In this document: positions 10,888 to 21,060 of the stretch, in pieces
How the letters are laid out: each line of letters opens with the position of its first letter
How positions within the stretch are numbered: position 1 is the first letter of the stretch
NCBI RefSeq assembly: GCF_017916325.1
Contig: NC_090159.1
Span: 415,501 to 479,500 of the forward strand
Source of the DNA: Leishmania martiniquensis
Lineage: Eukaryota; Euglenozoa; Kinetoplastea; Trypanosomatida; Trypanosomatidae
Direction of reading: 5' to 3'
DNA: 64,000 nucleotides
The notes under the pieces: model-generated
The model's database searches: none
What the model was told of the DNA's origin: nothing
The model's input: only the letters and a program-made list of their open reading frames with translations
Program-made: the position numbers and the translations under genes

Positions 10888-11664
10888 ATGGTGTTCGGCT
10901 GCAGCTCTATGCAGAGGCTACTGGCACACCAGTACATGCACTACCCTTCTGCGCCCCTCCCACTCGAGGGTCCTGCATTAGCAACGTCCGTAGAGCGCAC
11001 ATCACATCTTCAGAGACGGAGGCAACGTTGGCCTTTCTCCGTCTCGACTGCTTCGGCCCTCTGCGACGGCGAGTGCAGTTCGCTTCTGTACTCTTCAGTA
11101 AACCACCTCACGCACCGCCTTCCCGAGACTCTCGGTGTGCATTACCCTGTGGCACCGAACTTTCGCAGACGCAACCTTTGTGACGCGCAGCTCATGCAAG
11201 AGGCAGCGGCCTCTCGTAGGGTTCTACCGATGCAAAGTGTCGTGGCAGCCAGCTTTAGCGCTCACACAATGCCACTAACGTCGCAGCAGCGGCGATACAC
11301 GCAAGCAATCCCAAAGAAGCCAAGCAAGGGCGTAGCCAACTCCTACGCTTACTCGCTGCCGCATCTCTGGAAGCGATCGTCCGTTAGCGCCGCCGTGCAG
11401 AGGCGGCGCCTGGCGCACCAAAGCAGCCTCACAGGCACCTGCACCGCCAAGTCGAATCAGCCCGCTCCCTTCTTGCAGTCGGCAACCACACGCCCGCAGT
11501 CTAGCTTCCTTGTAACCTGTGACGGCTCGACTTCAGTGTCAGATACCACGCCTGAGCCGTGTATGCAATGCACTGTGCGCTGGGCAGCATGCGTCGTGCG
11601 AGACGATGTCGCATCTGACAGAATGGCGCGGCTCGCACGCTTTATCTCCACCACCTCCCGATAA
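10888..11664 (+). CDS. Hypothetical protein, uncertain
   Basis: This 258-residue frame begins at the first ATG after a good CCTCAG splice site (10876-10881). The product is rich in Ser, Arg, Ala and Thr, basic (many Arg-Arg and Arg-Arg-Arg runs), and has no recognisable domain, signal peptide or membrane segment. The frame is open upstream to 10612, but only from non-ATG codons and across the likely splice site. A competing 184-residue frame overlaps its first part (10629-11183). Codon choice is only weakly Leishmania-like, so this may be a fast-evolving small protein or a chance open frame. It sits between two copies of the dispersed repeat. Confidence 0.4.
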   Translation: MVFGCSSMQRLLAHQYMHYPSAPLPLEGPALATSVERTSHLQRRRQRWPFSVSTASALCDGECSSLLYSSVNHLTHRLPETLGVHYPVAPNFRRRNLCDAQLMQEAAASRRVLPMQSVVAASFSAHTMPLTSQQRRYTQAIPKKPSKGVANSYAYSLPHLWKRSSVSAAVQRRRLAHQSSLTGTCTAKSNQPAPFLQSATTRPQSSFLVTCDGSTSVSDTTPEPCMQCTVRWAACVVRDDVASDRMARLARFISTTSR

Positions 11665-13194
11665 CCCGCAGAAGCGCTATTCACGGTGTGTCTCATGTGT
11701 CTTTAGCCGTGGCGTTACACACAAAGACTCCGTTCTCGACTTGGTGTAACTGCTTCCGCTGCCAACGGCATGCTGGTGCGCTTTGTGCGGATGCTGTTGA
11801 TTTGCTGTGATTGCAACGTCCGCCCACCCACCCACCCACCCCCTTGTGCCCCTCTTCCTCTCCCAGCCCCACCTCTGTCTCCCCCATGGCGGGGGGTGAG
11901 AGGGCAGCGACACGCCTCATCGCGCGTGGCATCGCATGCGTCTGCCGCCCCACTCTGAGCTTGAGGAGGCCCGGAAGCCCTCCCTCCCCGTCCTCCTCCT
12001 CCGCCTGCCAAATCACAAACCGCCTCTGGTGGTGCGGACACGGGGCGAAGCGCCTCCGTGCGCAGGGGCGCCAGCGCGCCTTCTCGCTCCTCACGTGGGC
12101 GGCCAGGCCCTGTGTGCGGTGACCTGCCGGAGAGGAGCGGCTGCGGGGCGTCCTGCGCGCTCGTGTGTTTTTCTGTCTGCGTGTGTGTGTGTGTGCACTG
12201 CGCAAAAGGGGGCACGTGGAAGAGATAAGCGTACCTCTTCTACTCCTCCACAACTTCCCAACATCGCAAGCCGGTAACCGGTGTGCGGGTGCAAAGGTGT
12301 AAGCGCACCGCTTTCATCTCTCCCTCACACGCACACACACTTACACATGTGCTCGTCGATTTCCTTTGCCCACTGGCCGCTTGTGATGTATGCGCCCCTG
12401 CAGGAGGGGGGCGTGGGTCAGTGTCATCGCCCCACTATCCCGCCCCTCTCAGCTTCTCGTGCTTCCTTTGGCGTTCGCCTGTCTCTCATGCACTGCCTCC
12501 CGCACGTGCTTCATCGCTCCGTCACCTCCCCCCTTCCTCCTCCTCAGCTCAACTTCCACCTCCACACCCCTCATACGTCGCTACGCCGACAGCATGCTTC
12601 GTATAGCCTTTGCGGCCAACTTGGCACGTGTGCGCCAGTGTTAGGTGCCGGAGAGGCAGCCTTGGGAAGGGCCAAGCGTGCTTCCAACAAACGTTTTGGC
12701 AGAGACATGCATTCTGCCGGGGTCGCTGAGCGAAGCAGAAGCAGAAGCCGCAGCGCTGGACTGTCTTCTGTTGCCCCTCACACAGGGGCCTGACGCGTGA
12801 GAAAGAGGGCGGAATGGGGAGGGTACTCGCGTGCTCTCGGCGTAGAGAGGGACTCGCTGCATTTCGCTCGTCTTCGTTTGTCTGTCTGTCCACCGCCCTC
12901 GCGTTGGCCCCACAACCACCCTGCCGCCCCCCCACGCTCATGACAGGGGGTGGGGTGGGGGCCAGCAGTGCCGTGCACCCGCAACTTCTCTCTTCTGCTC
13001 CCTGACCTCTATTCGTCGCTGAGCTTTCCCTGCGCCAACTTATTACCTGCGTGCTCTGGCAATGGGGTGCTAATGCGTGCACCACCAATATGTATGTATA
13101 TAATTAATGCACACACACATATATATGGAAGCGAACGTCCATAAACCCTACCCCTGTCTCATCTCGCTTCCCCTCACTCGTGTTGCCGAGTTAC
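11665..13194. other. Spacer with repeat copy B
   Basis: About 1.5 kb with no convincing gene. It holds repeat copy B (11899-12160), a short TG tract (about 12181-12194) and several pyrimidine-rich runs. The pyrimidine run at about 13147-13180 followed by AG at 13189-13190 is the likely splice acceptor for the next gene. Confidence 0.65.
11899..12160 (+). repeat. Dispersed repeat, copy B (SIDER-like candidate)
   Basis: About 260 nt of close similarity to copy C, from GGGCAGCGACACGCC to GGCGTCCTGCGCGC, after which the match stops. It lies on the + strand about 235 nt after the preceding frame ends. It contains everything in copy A plus a further 85 nt shared with copies C and D. Confidence 0.8.
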
Positions 13195-16100
13195 ATGGCT
13201 CATGTTTACCTCCTTGATGTGAGCTATCTCGCATCATTCGAAGAGGGCTTGCCACAGAAATTCTCTGCGCTGCCGCTGTCGTGGCGTTGTGCGGCGGAGC
13301 TGGCTCAATGGACCTCCGTGGCAGCCGTCAGGGACGCCTGGGTAGCGGCGTGCGCTGAGACAGCCACGGCTACGACGGAAGCATGCGTGTCCACGGACGT
13401 GAATTTCGTCACCACTGGCGTCGCATCCCGCGAGCCGGAGCAGGAAGGCTATGTACAACAGAATAGTGATGCAGACAGCGCAGAGGCCAACTCTGCACGA
13501 TCGTGCACTCTCGCTGCCGCTGAGGTCGGCGCGTCACGTCCGTGCGTGTACGCCATGCACACCTTTCCATCTGCAGTTCCCATCAAGAACAGGTATTTCA
13601 GCGCAGCGCTGACCCTCGTGACGGGGGCGCCCCTGCGGTCTTGTGCGGGTCACGGGGACGATAGCCTCTCCGCGGCGGATCCGTGTGACATAACGGCTGA
13701 TCTTCTGCGAAAGTGTCCTTGCAGCCAAGGGAGCCACAGCAAGGCGTATGCCTCTCACGATGGTGGCTATGGTGGTGTGCTGCTCGCACGCATCACGCAA
13801 GATCCCGCCAGCGTTCCCTGGCACGCCTTTCCACGCAGTGAGTGTCTGCTGCACGTGATCGTGGTGTTTCACAGTGGCGTGGCAGACGGATGCGAGGCGG
13901 CAACGGCGATGCCGCGGTCCTTGGCTTGTGTCAGGAACTCACGGCGCAAGGAGGGCGCTGACAGGGGCTGCCGCCCCTCCAGAGACGGTGCCATGTCCAG
14001 AGAAGAGAGCCTCGAAGGTGCACCGGCGCCCTTGCAAGAGCTGAAGGAGCGCTGGAACTATTTCGCCGCAGAGAACGGGTACGAGTGCGTCTTCCATGCC
14101 ACTGTGTACCCTTCACGTGCGGCGGCGTTCATGGAACGTGGCGGGCGTGCAGTCGGCAACTCAGTAGAAGAGGCGGCGCTGGAGTGCGTGAGCGTCGCCT
14201 CCGGTGGCCGTGGTTTGCTCGAAGCTCCACTTACCGGATCAAATAGGCTTTACCAACTTCTGTGCAATACGCTGTGGCCCGCTGGCGTCCGCCGCTCCGT
14301 GGTCACGGCGTCCGCTAGACAGAGCGGCGATCGCGGTGGGGAGGCGCGCAACATCGTCGCACAAACGCCGACGCCGCTGAAGCCGCATACTGGGAGCGCG
14401 TTTGTTGTCGTAAGCGATGACGAAGAGGCGATGTGGCGTCTCTTCCAACAGCGAGGAGACGACTGTACACGTGTGCGGCGGCGTCGCTTACGTTTCTTCA
14501 CATGCGCCGTGCCCGTATCTGCCAATCTCGCTGCCGGGGCCCGGCACACCCGCGTCGCGTTGGTGAACCAATACTATGCAGCGGTCGTGCAGCCGCGGCT
14601 TGTGCAGACCGCCTTCTTCGACGTGCACATGCGGGAGCTACTTGACCGGCACTGGGAGCAGCACATGACAGCGGATAGTGAAAGCGATGGTCTCTGCCCC
14701 GACGCGCCGGCCGTGGTGCTGTGGCCGCCAAACCCCTCGGCGTCGCGCACTGCCCGTTCTGAGAGGAAGGCGCAGGTCACGGCCGCCATCTGCGGGGACG
14801 CCGACGACAAAGACGTGCGGTCTGTGTATCCGCCGCTGGAGGTCATCCTCGACTCCCTTGCACGTCTCGGATGCCGCAATGTCGTGGTCGTAGAAGGCGA
14901 GCACAGAGGCGGCGCCGCTCTCAGCGGGCTCACCAAGTATGAGGCACTCATGTGTGAGGAGCGGGGCATCGAAGTAGTGCAGCTTGACCCAGCGCGCTGC
15001 ACAGCAACATCAGCTGGTGCGGCCGAGATGGATGTTGATGCCCCACCACAGCCTGTGGTTCGAGATGAAGACGACATATGGGCTACACGTGGGGTGGATC
15101 GTCTGCACGAGCTGCTGCATACTGTGCAGTGGGGGCAGATGCATCGCATGGCGTGCGCAGCTTCTCCGACAGGGCGCCTCGCAGACCGCGGCCGTAACTC
15201 GGGTCTTTTACTGGCCTGCGGTCGGACGCCTTTCGAGGAAGAGGCATGGGTGCGTGACGTACTCGCAGCCCTAACCGCCTCACCATCTAGTACACGCCGC
15301 GAGAGCGCCACGGTGTCTGCCGAAGAGTACCTGCGCCTTGCTGCCCCCACCGTTGCAGCAGCTCTCGGGGTTGCACTCCGTAAGGGGACTACCGACCTCG
15401 GAGAGGGTACATCCGGGGCAGCTGTTTCGGTGGACGTGTCGAACTCGTACTTCGCTGCGGGTGTCGACGTGTACTTGGAGGGCGGACTGCAGTCGTACTA
15501 CGCGGCGCCACCGTCCCCACGCTCCGGTACGCGGACGATGCCGCCCGGGTGGGAAGATGCGCACGATGCGTACGTCGTTGTCACAACCCTATGTGCCCTC
15601 CAAGAAGCGGCGCGCACGATTGGTGGGCCTTCTCAGTACACAATGGACACCGACTCCAGCACCGCTGGCACCGTCGGCGGGGCGCACGCCATCCTGGGCG
15701 AGGTCATTAGCACCCTTGCTCGGCGGCAAAGGGGGCAGTGGCTGGGCGAGCAGATAAACGCCCATGTGGCGCACTCGACGAGCCAGGTGTCCGACATGGC
15801 TGCCGACGCCCCGCTTGTGCTTCTGTACATCGCAGACGTACCGGCGACGGATACAAGGCGCGTGGAACTGGCGGAGCAGCTCGTCTGTGCACTGGCAAGG
15901 CCCACCGCAGCATGTGCTGCAACTTCCTTCAGCGCAAACCGAAGCGGCATCTCCGAAGACGCCGATGACTGCGTGCCCATGGAGTTGGTGTTCACTAGCG
16001 AGGCTCCGAGTCTGAGGACCAGGGCGGCTACGGCAGCTCGCGGTGCTGGCCCCGTTGAGGACGGCACCGCGCGTGTGTGCGAGGCTTTTGAGCAGCACGT

Positions 16101-16614
16101 TTGGCCGCACCGACAGGCACTGCCACATCTCCGCCGTCGCGCCGGCAAAATACCACACACCACCCCGAACTGTTTCGTCGAGGGAGGAGCTCCTGCGTCT
16201 CCTCCTCCGGGGGCAGCGGCTGTCGAGGTATCCACCACCACAAAAGCGAGTGCGGCAGTCCCTAGAGAAGCCGTGACGGTCGATATCCCATGGCGGAAGC
16301 CGGTCATCGGCTGCGCGCTGCCCGGCAACTTCCTCGTCGACCCCGAGACACTCCGGAGCGTGCCGGTGCGAGCCATGCGAAATGCCCCGCGGAACGCAGG
16401 GGAGATCGCTGACGGCCACTCCGTTGGCGCTGAGTGTAGAGAAAGCGCTAGCGCGGCACCAGCTTCGCATCGCAAGTCGGTGCCCGAGCCCCTCGATGAA
16501 GAGGAGCTTATGCAGTGGATGGAGAAGATGAAGCGCTACGGCCACCGCTTAGGCGAGGCGCTCCGCAAAGAGCAGGCGGAAGTGCTTGCCCTTGCACTTG
16601 AAAGGATGCTGTAG
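13195..16614 (+). CDS. Large hypothetical protein, not recognised
   Basis: The protein has 1139 residues and starts at the ATG just after an AG (13189-13190) that follows a polypyrimidine run; the 5' UTR would be very short. Codon use is strongly GC3-biased, so the gene is real. I see no signal peptide, membrane segment or known catalytic motif. Better-ordered parts appear at the N-terminus (MAHVYLLDVSYLASFEEGL), around residues 400-590 and in the middle (VVVVEGEHRGGAALSGLTKY). These are separated by Ala/Ser/Arg-rich disordered stretches. The last 45 residues are a charged helix. No function can be assigned. Confidence 0.88.
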   Translation: MAHVYLLDVSYLASFEEGLPQKFSALPLSWRCAAELAQWTSVAAVRDAWVAACAETATATTEACVSTDVNFVTTGVASREPEQEGYVQQNSDADSAEANSARSCTLAAAEVGASRPCVYAMHTFPSAVPIKNRYFSAALTLVTGAPLRSCAGHGDDSLSAADPCDITADLLRKCPCSQGSHSKAYASHDGGYGGVLLARITQDPASVPWHAFPRSECLLHVIVVFHSGVADGCEAATAMPRSLACVRNSRRKEGADRGCRPSRDGAMSREESLEGAPAPLQELKERWNYFAAENGYECVFHATVYPSRAAAFMERGGRAVGNSVEEAALECVSVASGGRGLLEAPLTGSNRLYQLLCNTLWPAGVRRSVVTASARQSGDRGGEARNIVAQTPTPLKPHTGSAFVVVSDDEEAMWRLFQQRGDDCTRVRRRRLRFFTCAVPVSANLAAGARHTRVALVNQYYAAVVQPRLVQTAFFDVHMRELLDRHWEQHMTADSESDGLCPDAPAVVLWPPNPSASRTARSERKAQVTAAICGDADDKDVRSVYPPLEVILDSLARLGCRNVVVVEGEHRGGAALSGLTKYEALMCEERGIEVVQLDPARCTATSAGAAEMDVDAPPQPVVRDEDDIWATRGVDRLHELLHTVQWGQMHRMACAASPTGRLADRGRNSGLLLACGRTPFEEEAWVRDVLAALTASPSSTRRESATVSAEEYLRLAAPTVAAALGVALRKGTTDLGEGTSGAAVSVDVSNSYFAAGVDVYLEGGLQSYYAAPPSPRSGTRTMPPGWEDAHDAYVVVTTLCALQEAARTIGGPSQYTMDTDSSTAGTVGGAHAILGEVISTLARRQRGQWLGEQINAHVAHSTSQVSDMAADAPLVLLYIADVPATDTRRVELAEQLVCALARPTAACAATSFSANRSGISEDADDCVPMELVFTSEAPSLRTRAATAARGAGPVEDGTARVCEAFEQHVWPHRQALPHLRRRAGKIPHTTPNCFVEGGAPASPPPGAAAVEVSTTTKASAAVPREAVTVDIPWRKPVIGCALPGNFLVDPETLRSVPVRAMRNAPRNAGEIADGHSVGAECRESASAAPASHRKSVPEPLDEEELMQWMEKMKRYGHRLGEALRKEQAEVLALALERML

Positions 16615-17106
16615 CGTGCGTGTTGGCGCACACCTTCCCTACTTCAGCGCACACATAGACCTATGAGGGCCTGCGGTGGGATGTGAAGCGTTTCCTCGTC
16701 CTCGTCCGCCCCGTGCCCCCCCCTCTCTCCCTGTCTCTCCTGGTGACAACTTCTTTTAACAACAACAGGAGCACTGAGCAATCACGCATGCAAGCGAAAC
16801 GAAAGCTTCTCACCCGCCCCCCCTCTCTCTCGGACATGGCCTGAGCGCATCGGGCTTCCTCTTTTCCCCGCCACCACCATCACCCCCGTGTCTGGTCTCC
16901 CGAACGGGCTCATACCAAACATCTATCACGTAACAATGTGGCAGACACGCGTATAAGTGCAGACCTTCTTAAGTGTGCACGTGTATGCGCGTGTATACGG
17001 CTGCCGCTGCTGGTCGTCTGTCTCCCGCGCATTCCACGCACTCGGCGCCCTCACGTGCTGCACAGTAGCGTGCGCCTATTCACGCACGACTGAGGGCAAG
17101 AGGCGC
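16615..17106. other. Spacer with splice signal
   Basis: No gene is seen. Pyrimidine-rich runs are followed by CACAG near 17062-17066. The first ATG after it is at 17107, the start chosen for the SURF6-like gene. Confidence 0.6.
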
Positions 17107-17841
17107 ATGGCCGCGATGGGGAACACCAAACGTGGAAAGGCCAGCCTCTCGCTCGAGGGGCATCGAAACGGTCGCAGAAAAGACAGCGGCATCCCCGACC
17201 TCGGCGGCGCGCGCCCCTTTGCTCTTCAGCAGCGCACCGGCGGCGCCTCCGCTCGCTCGTGGTCGCGCAATCGGGATGCAAAGCGCCGCAGCCTCTCTGT
17301 CGAGGATCGCATGACGCAGCCCATCAGGCATGTCGTCCCGCTCGACCTCTCCTTCGGCAACTTTGAATTCCAAGAGATGAAGAGCCTTGGTAAGCGCGGT
17401 GGTGGTGTGCGTGAGTTATCCTCGCTGCTGCGTCAGGTGCATCGCACGGCTGCTACACATTCAGACATGCTTCAAACGCGGCAAGGCGCTGAGATGCGTA
17501 GCGAGGATCTGCTCGCCTCAGCGATGCAGCGGTTAGCCGGCGTGAAGGTGAAGGACGACCCCCATCGTATCGCAAAGGCCCTCGCGAAGCGGCGCAGCAA
17601 GAAGCGGCAGTCAGCAAGGCGCTGGGCCAAGCGCGTGAAAAGCCTGGAGGACTCGGTGGAGAGTGCAGTGAAGGACCGCTCCATTCAGAAGCAATCCATG
17701 AAGGCGCGCAAGGAGGCGAAGGGCCGCGCGAAGGTGAAGAGGCGCGAGGCTGCCGGTGGCGGTGGTACCAGTCTCGGCAGCGGCGGCAAAAAGTTGGGTG
17801 CGAAGAAGCAAAAGAGCGTCGGTGGTAAAAAGAAGCGCTGA
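17107..17841 (+). CDS. SURF6/Rrp14-like nucleolar protein
   Basis: This is a 244-residue, extremely basic protein. The C-terminal half (residues about 155-215) has the pattern of the SURF6/Rrp14 domain: a dense Lys/Arg helix with a conserved Trp in RRSKKRQSARRWAKRVKSLE, then a stretch of alternating Lys, Arg, Glu and Gln. It ends in Gly/Lys-rich tails that would serve as nucleolar targeting signals. Members of this family bind nucleic acid in the nucleolus and act in early assembly of both ribosomal subunits. The frame is open upstream to 16957, but the ATG at 17107 is the first after the likely splice acceptor and removes a non-basic Cys-rich leader. The family assignment rests on pattern reading; a generic basic nucleolar protein is the alternative. 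Confidence 0.7.
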   Translation: MAAMGNTKRGKASLSLEGHRNGRRKDSGIPDLGGARPFALQQRTGGASARSWSRNRDAKRRSLSVEDRMTQPIRHVVPLDLSFGNFEFQEMKSLGKRGGGVRELSSLLRQVHRTAATHSDMLQTRQGAEMRSEDLLASAMQRLAGVKVKDDPHRIAKALAKRRSKKRQSARRWAKRVKSLEDSVESAVKDRSIQKQSMKARKEAKGRAKVKRREAAGGGGTSLGSGGKKLGAKKQKSVGGKKKR

Positions 17842-18729
17842 CCGGGCGGCAGTGGCGGGAGGAGGGGAGATGGTGCATGTCTGCTGGGGTGGCCGCGCTG
17901 GCTTGTATTCGTCATGAGCGCATGCACACAGCTCCTCACACGCGCACACACACGCTCACCCCCACCACCATCCCTCCTCATGTGAGCATACGCGGTGAAC
18001 TAAGCCTCTCCTTCCTCTGGACTTGGGCGCCCTCTGAAGTGTTTCCCAGTCGATGAAGTGGACAAGACGCATCCACGCCCACACGCACACGTACACCTGC
18101 GTATACAGGCGTGTCTCTGTGCTCCCGTTTCGTTCCTTCCTCGGCCCCCCCCGGCACACCCACTCGCGTCCTAGCGAGGAGAGGGGGGGGCGCAGGGCGC
18201 TGATGCTGTTCTCTTCGGTGGAGGTGGTGGAGTGGGGGACAGAGGATGGCACGAGGGGAGGAGCGGTGATGGCGCTTTTATGCGCTGTGCTTCACTCTGC
18301 CCCCTCCCCCCTCCCATTCCCACAATTTCATCTCTCCTCCCCCTTTTGTCTTCTATGGCTCCACGCGCGGCCCTGCATGGAAAGCACTGCATCCGCCGCA
18401 CTGTCCCCTGACGCGCGCAGTGCCCCCCCCTTCCTCCATTCCTCATCCTCCGGCGTCTCCATCCCCCCTCCCCTTTCCCCTCCCCTCCCAATGGCTGCCC
18501 CTCATCGCACTAATGCGTGCCACACCTGCACACACGCCCGTACCATCTCCTGCAGTCTCCACTCCGCAGAAGTCTTCCCATCGACGGCGCCGCCTGTGAG
18601 TCCCCTCCCATTCTTCTCCCTCCACTTGCTCAGCACACACACGCACACACACAGAGCTGTATAAGGGGCACGCGCACGGCAACTTTCCGCCTCCACCAGC
18701 GCTGCTTCGCTCTCGAGCACGCACACACC
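17842..18729. other. Pyrimidine-rich spacer with splice signal
   Basis: No gene is seen. The stretch has CA/TG-rich pieces and long pyrimidine runs. The tract at about 18600-18631 ending in CTCAG (AG at 18632-18633) is the likely splice acceptor for the Bax-inhibitor-like gene, whose ATG at 18730 is the first downstream. Confidence 0.65.
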
Positions 18730-19671
18730 ATGTTCCAGCGGATGCACAGTCGTGTCGGCGCCTCGGCGCTCACCTCGGCCTTGCGCATGCAGCAGAATCA
18801 GATGCATTTCTGCCCCGCCTCACGTCTTGCCTCAGCGGCTCTATGCTGCAGCCTGCCGTGCAGGACGTGCACCTCACCAACAGCAACGGCTTCCTCCTTC
18901 GCCCTCCACAACGTGCTGCGCAGCTACACCACGCCGGCCCGCGCACAGCTGATGCGCGTGCAGGGCCGCGACGACATCCGAAGCCAAAACAGCCCAATGA
19001 ACTGGCCGGGCAGCAGTGGCAGCAACCAGGCAGACAGTCTTACGCCGTTTGTGCGTCAGCACCTCGCCCGCGTGTACACTCTTCTCGGTTGTGCGTGTCT
19101 GACGGCAGGGCTGGGAAGCTTCCTGATGGTGGCCACCCCAATGGGACGTGCCATCCCGTACTGGTTCCCAATGGTCGGCGGCTTCGTGCCGCTGCTTTGG
19201 CTCTCCTACGCCCCACCAGCGAACCCGTCGCTGAAGCTGTGTCTCTTCTTCTCCTTCGCGCTCTTGGAAGGCATGGCGATCGCTCCACTGGTGCTCATGA
19301 CAAGCATGAAAGGCGTGCTCGCCACGTCGATCGTACTGACCGCCGCCGTCTTTGGCGGCTTCAGCGCTGCAGCGTACCTCTCCCCGCGCGCATCCTTGTT
19401 AGCGTGGCAGGGCCCACTCTTTGGCGCACTGATCGGCATGGTCGCCCTCTCTCTGCTGAATGTCTTTTACCCCACCGCCCTTGCGCATTCACTTATTCTC
19501 TACGGCGGGCTGGCGCTCTTCTCCGTCATGGTGGCAGTGGACACGCAGGCCATGATTGAGCGCGCGCGTTGCGGGGCTGGCGATCACGTGCAGGATGCAA
19601 TGCAGATGTTCTTGAACGTGGTCAACATTTTCATGCGCATCGCGCAGATCATGGGCAGCATGGACCGGTAA
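18730..19671 (+). CDS. Bax inhibitor-1 family membrane protein (TMBIM, GHITM-like)
   Basis: The protein has 313 residues. The N-terminal 100 or so are hydrophilic with Arg and Ser (MFQRMHSRVGASAL...), resembling a mitochondrial presequence. Six or seven hydrophobic segments follow from about residue 115 to the end. The penultimate segment has the family signature: a Gly-rich helix running into VAVDTQAMIE, matching the DTQ motif of BI-1 proteins, followed by an amphipathic C-terminal helix. BI-1/TMBIM proteins are Ca2+ or H+ leak channels. The long presequence-like leader points to the mitochondrial member (GHITM/TMBIM5), which lies in the inner membrane. That sub-assignment is inference; family membership is well supported. 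Confidence 0.85.
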   Translation: MFQRMHSRVGASALTSALRMQQNQMHFCPASRLASAALCCSLPCRTCTSPTATASSFALHNVLRSYTTPARAQLMRVQGRDDIRSQNSPMNWPGSSGSNQADSLTPFVRQHLARVYTLLGCACLTAGLGSFLMVATPMGRAIPYWFPMVGGFVPLLWLSYAPPANPSLKLCLFFSFALLEGMAIAPLVLMTSMKGVLATSIVLTAAVFGGFSAAAYLSPRASLLAWQGPLFGALIGMVALSLLNVFYPTALAHSLILYGGLALFSVMVAVDTQAMIERARCGAGDHVQDAMQMFLNVVNIFMRIAQIMGSMDR

Positions 19672-21060
19672 GCGCCCTCACACGCAAGTGAAGGGCAAGA
19701 TGCGTCGATGTCGAGCGATAACGTCTTTATGGTCGACTGAAGAAAAGAGGGGGATAGCAGGACGGTACGGTACGGTGCTCGTCGAACGGGAAATGCACGC
19801 GCAACGCATACATTCCGCGAATGCCGCGAAACGTTGATTTTTTTTTCCACTGTGCGCGGAGCATCCCGTGTCCGAGCTGTGCGTAGGAGTTGCCACTGTG
19901 GGGATGGCGTGTATCACGCATCAGGGCTCCCGGAGCGAATGTCGATGCTGATGGGCTCAGGGGGAAATGAGGGTCGTATGGAACGGCGCGGGCCCGCCGC
20001 TTAAGGATTTGGTGCTTCTCTTTCTTACTCCCGTTTCTTTGCCTCATGCGCTTGTTCTTGGGCTAAGCGCTGGGCAGTACCACTCCCACCCCCTCGGCGT
20101 TCCTCCCTCCGCCAGACTTCCGCTTGCCTTCGCCCTCCTCGCTGACCCGCGGTCGCCTCGTCACTCCTCCCTCGTCCACACACACACACGCACACGCACT
20201 CCACCGCTCTTCGCGCACAGGAGTAAATGGGAATGTGTTCGCACAGAGCGGTGGTGTGTGTGTGTGCGCGCGCGTCTGCAAAAGTGTGCCCCACCACCTC
20301 CACCACCACCACCCTCATCCATTTCGTACCCACAGACATGGCCGACCCTCCCCCTTTCCCTCCCCCTATTCGATGCCTTTTTTATTTCTATTTTCTCGAA
20401 GCAGCTCGATATGAGCTGAGGGGGTACGAGTGGCCGCGGCGCAGGCGGAGGATGGCTGTGTTGTGCTGATAACTGTCGTCTAACCGCTCCATCGTGGCTC
20501 GCCTTCGAACGAAGGCAGGTGAAAAGCGGAGATGAGGGGACGCCGCGTGGAACCGTTACAGAATATGCCACAAATGTGCGCGTACTGCCTAACCAAGAGA
20601 GGCACAGCGGGAGCGTATGTGTGGGGTCCAGGGGCCTCAGAGGAATGCACACGGCCTCGAGGGCAGCTATTGCTGCGGAGAGAAGGCGCCTTTCGAAGTT
20701 TGGAAGAGCCTCCCTCCCCACACATGCCTACTCAAGCACAGACAGACGTCGTGCAAACGCCCGCTGTAGCCCAGAAATCAGTCCTATCGTGCTGCACCAA
20801 CACGCTGCGTGAGCTTACATTCGGCTGCTCGTCGGCTCTTCTCTCACCGTGCGAACAACTCGTATGCCCTTCCTGTCCTTTTTTGCAATTCGCATGAGCC
20901 CTTATACTCTCCATCCCCCTGCGCAGCACAGAGGCAACACCCTTTCAGCGCGCCGCTCTCGGTGTTGAGAGCCACACTGGCACAGCCGAAGTGCCTCGCT
21001 TCATCACCTACGCTGACAGCGAATAGGCAGGCACGGCAAGAGGCATACACATAGGTGCTG
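19672..21060. other. Spacer without convincing genes
   Basis: About 1.4 kb. Short frames near 20519-20897 have no coding-like codon choice. TG/CA tracts lie near 20175-20195 and 20250-20265. The pyrimidine run at about 20900-20924 ending in GCGCAG (AG at 20925-20926) is the probable splice site for the next gene. Confidence 0.6.
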
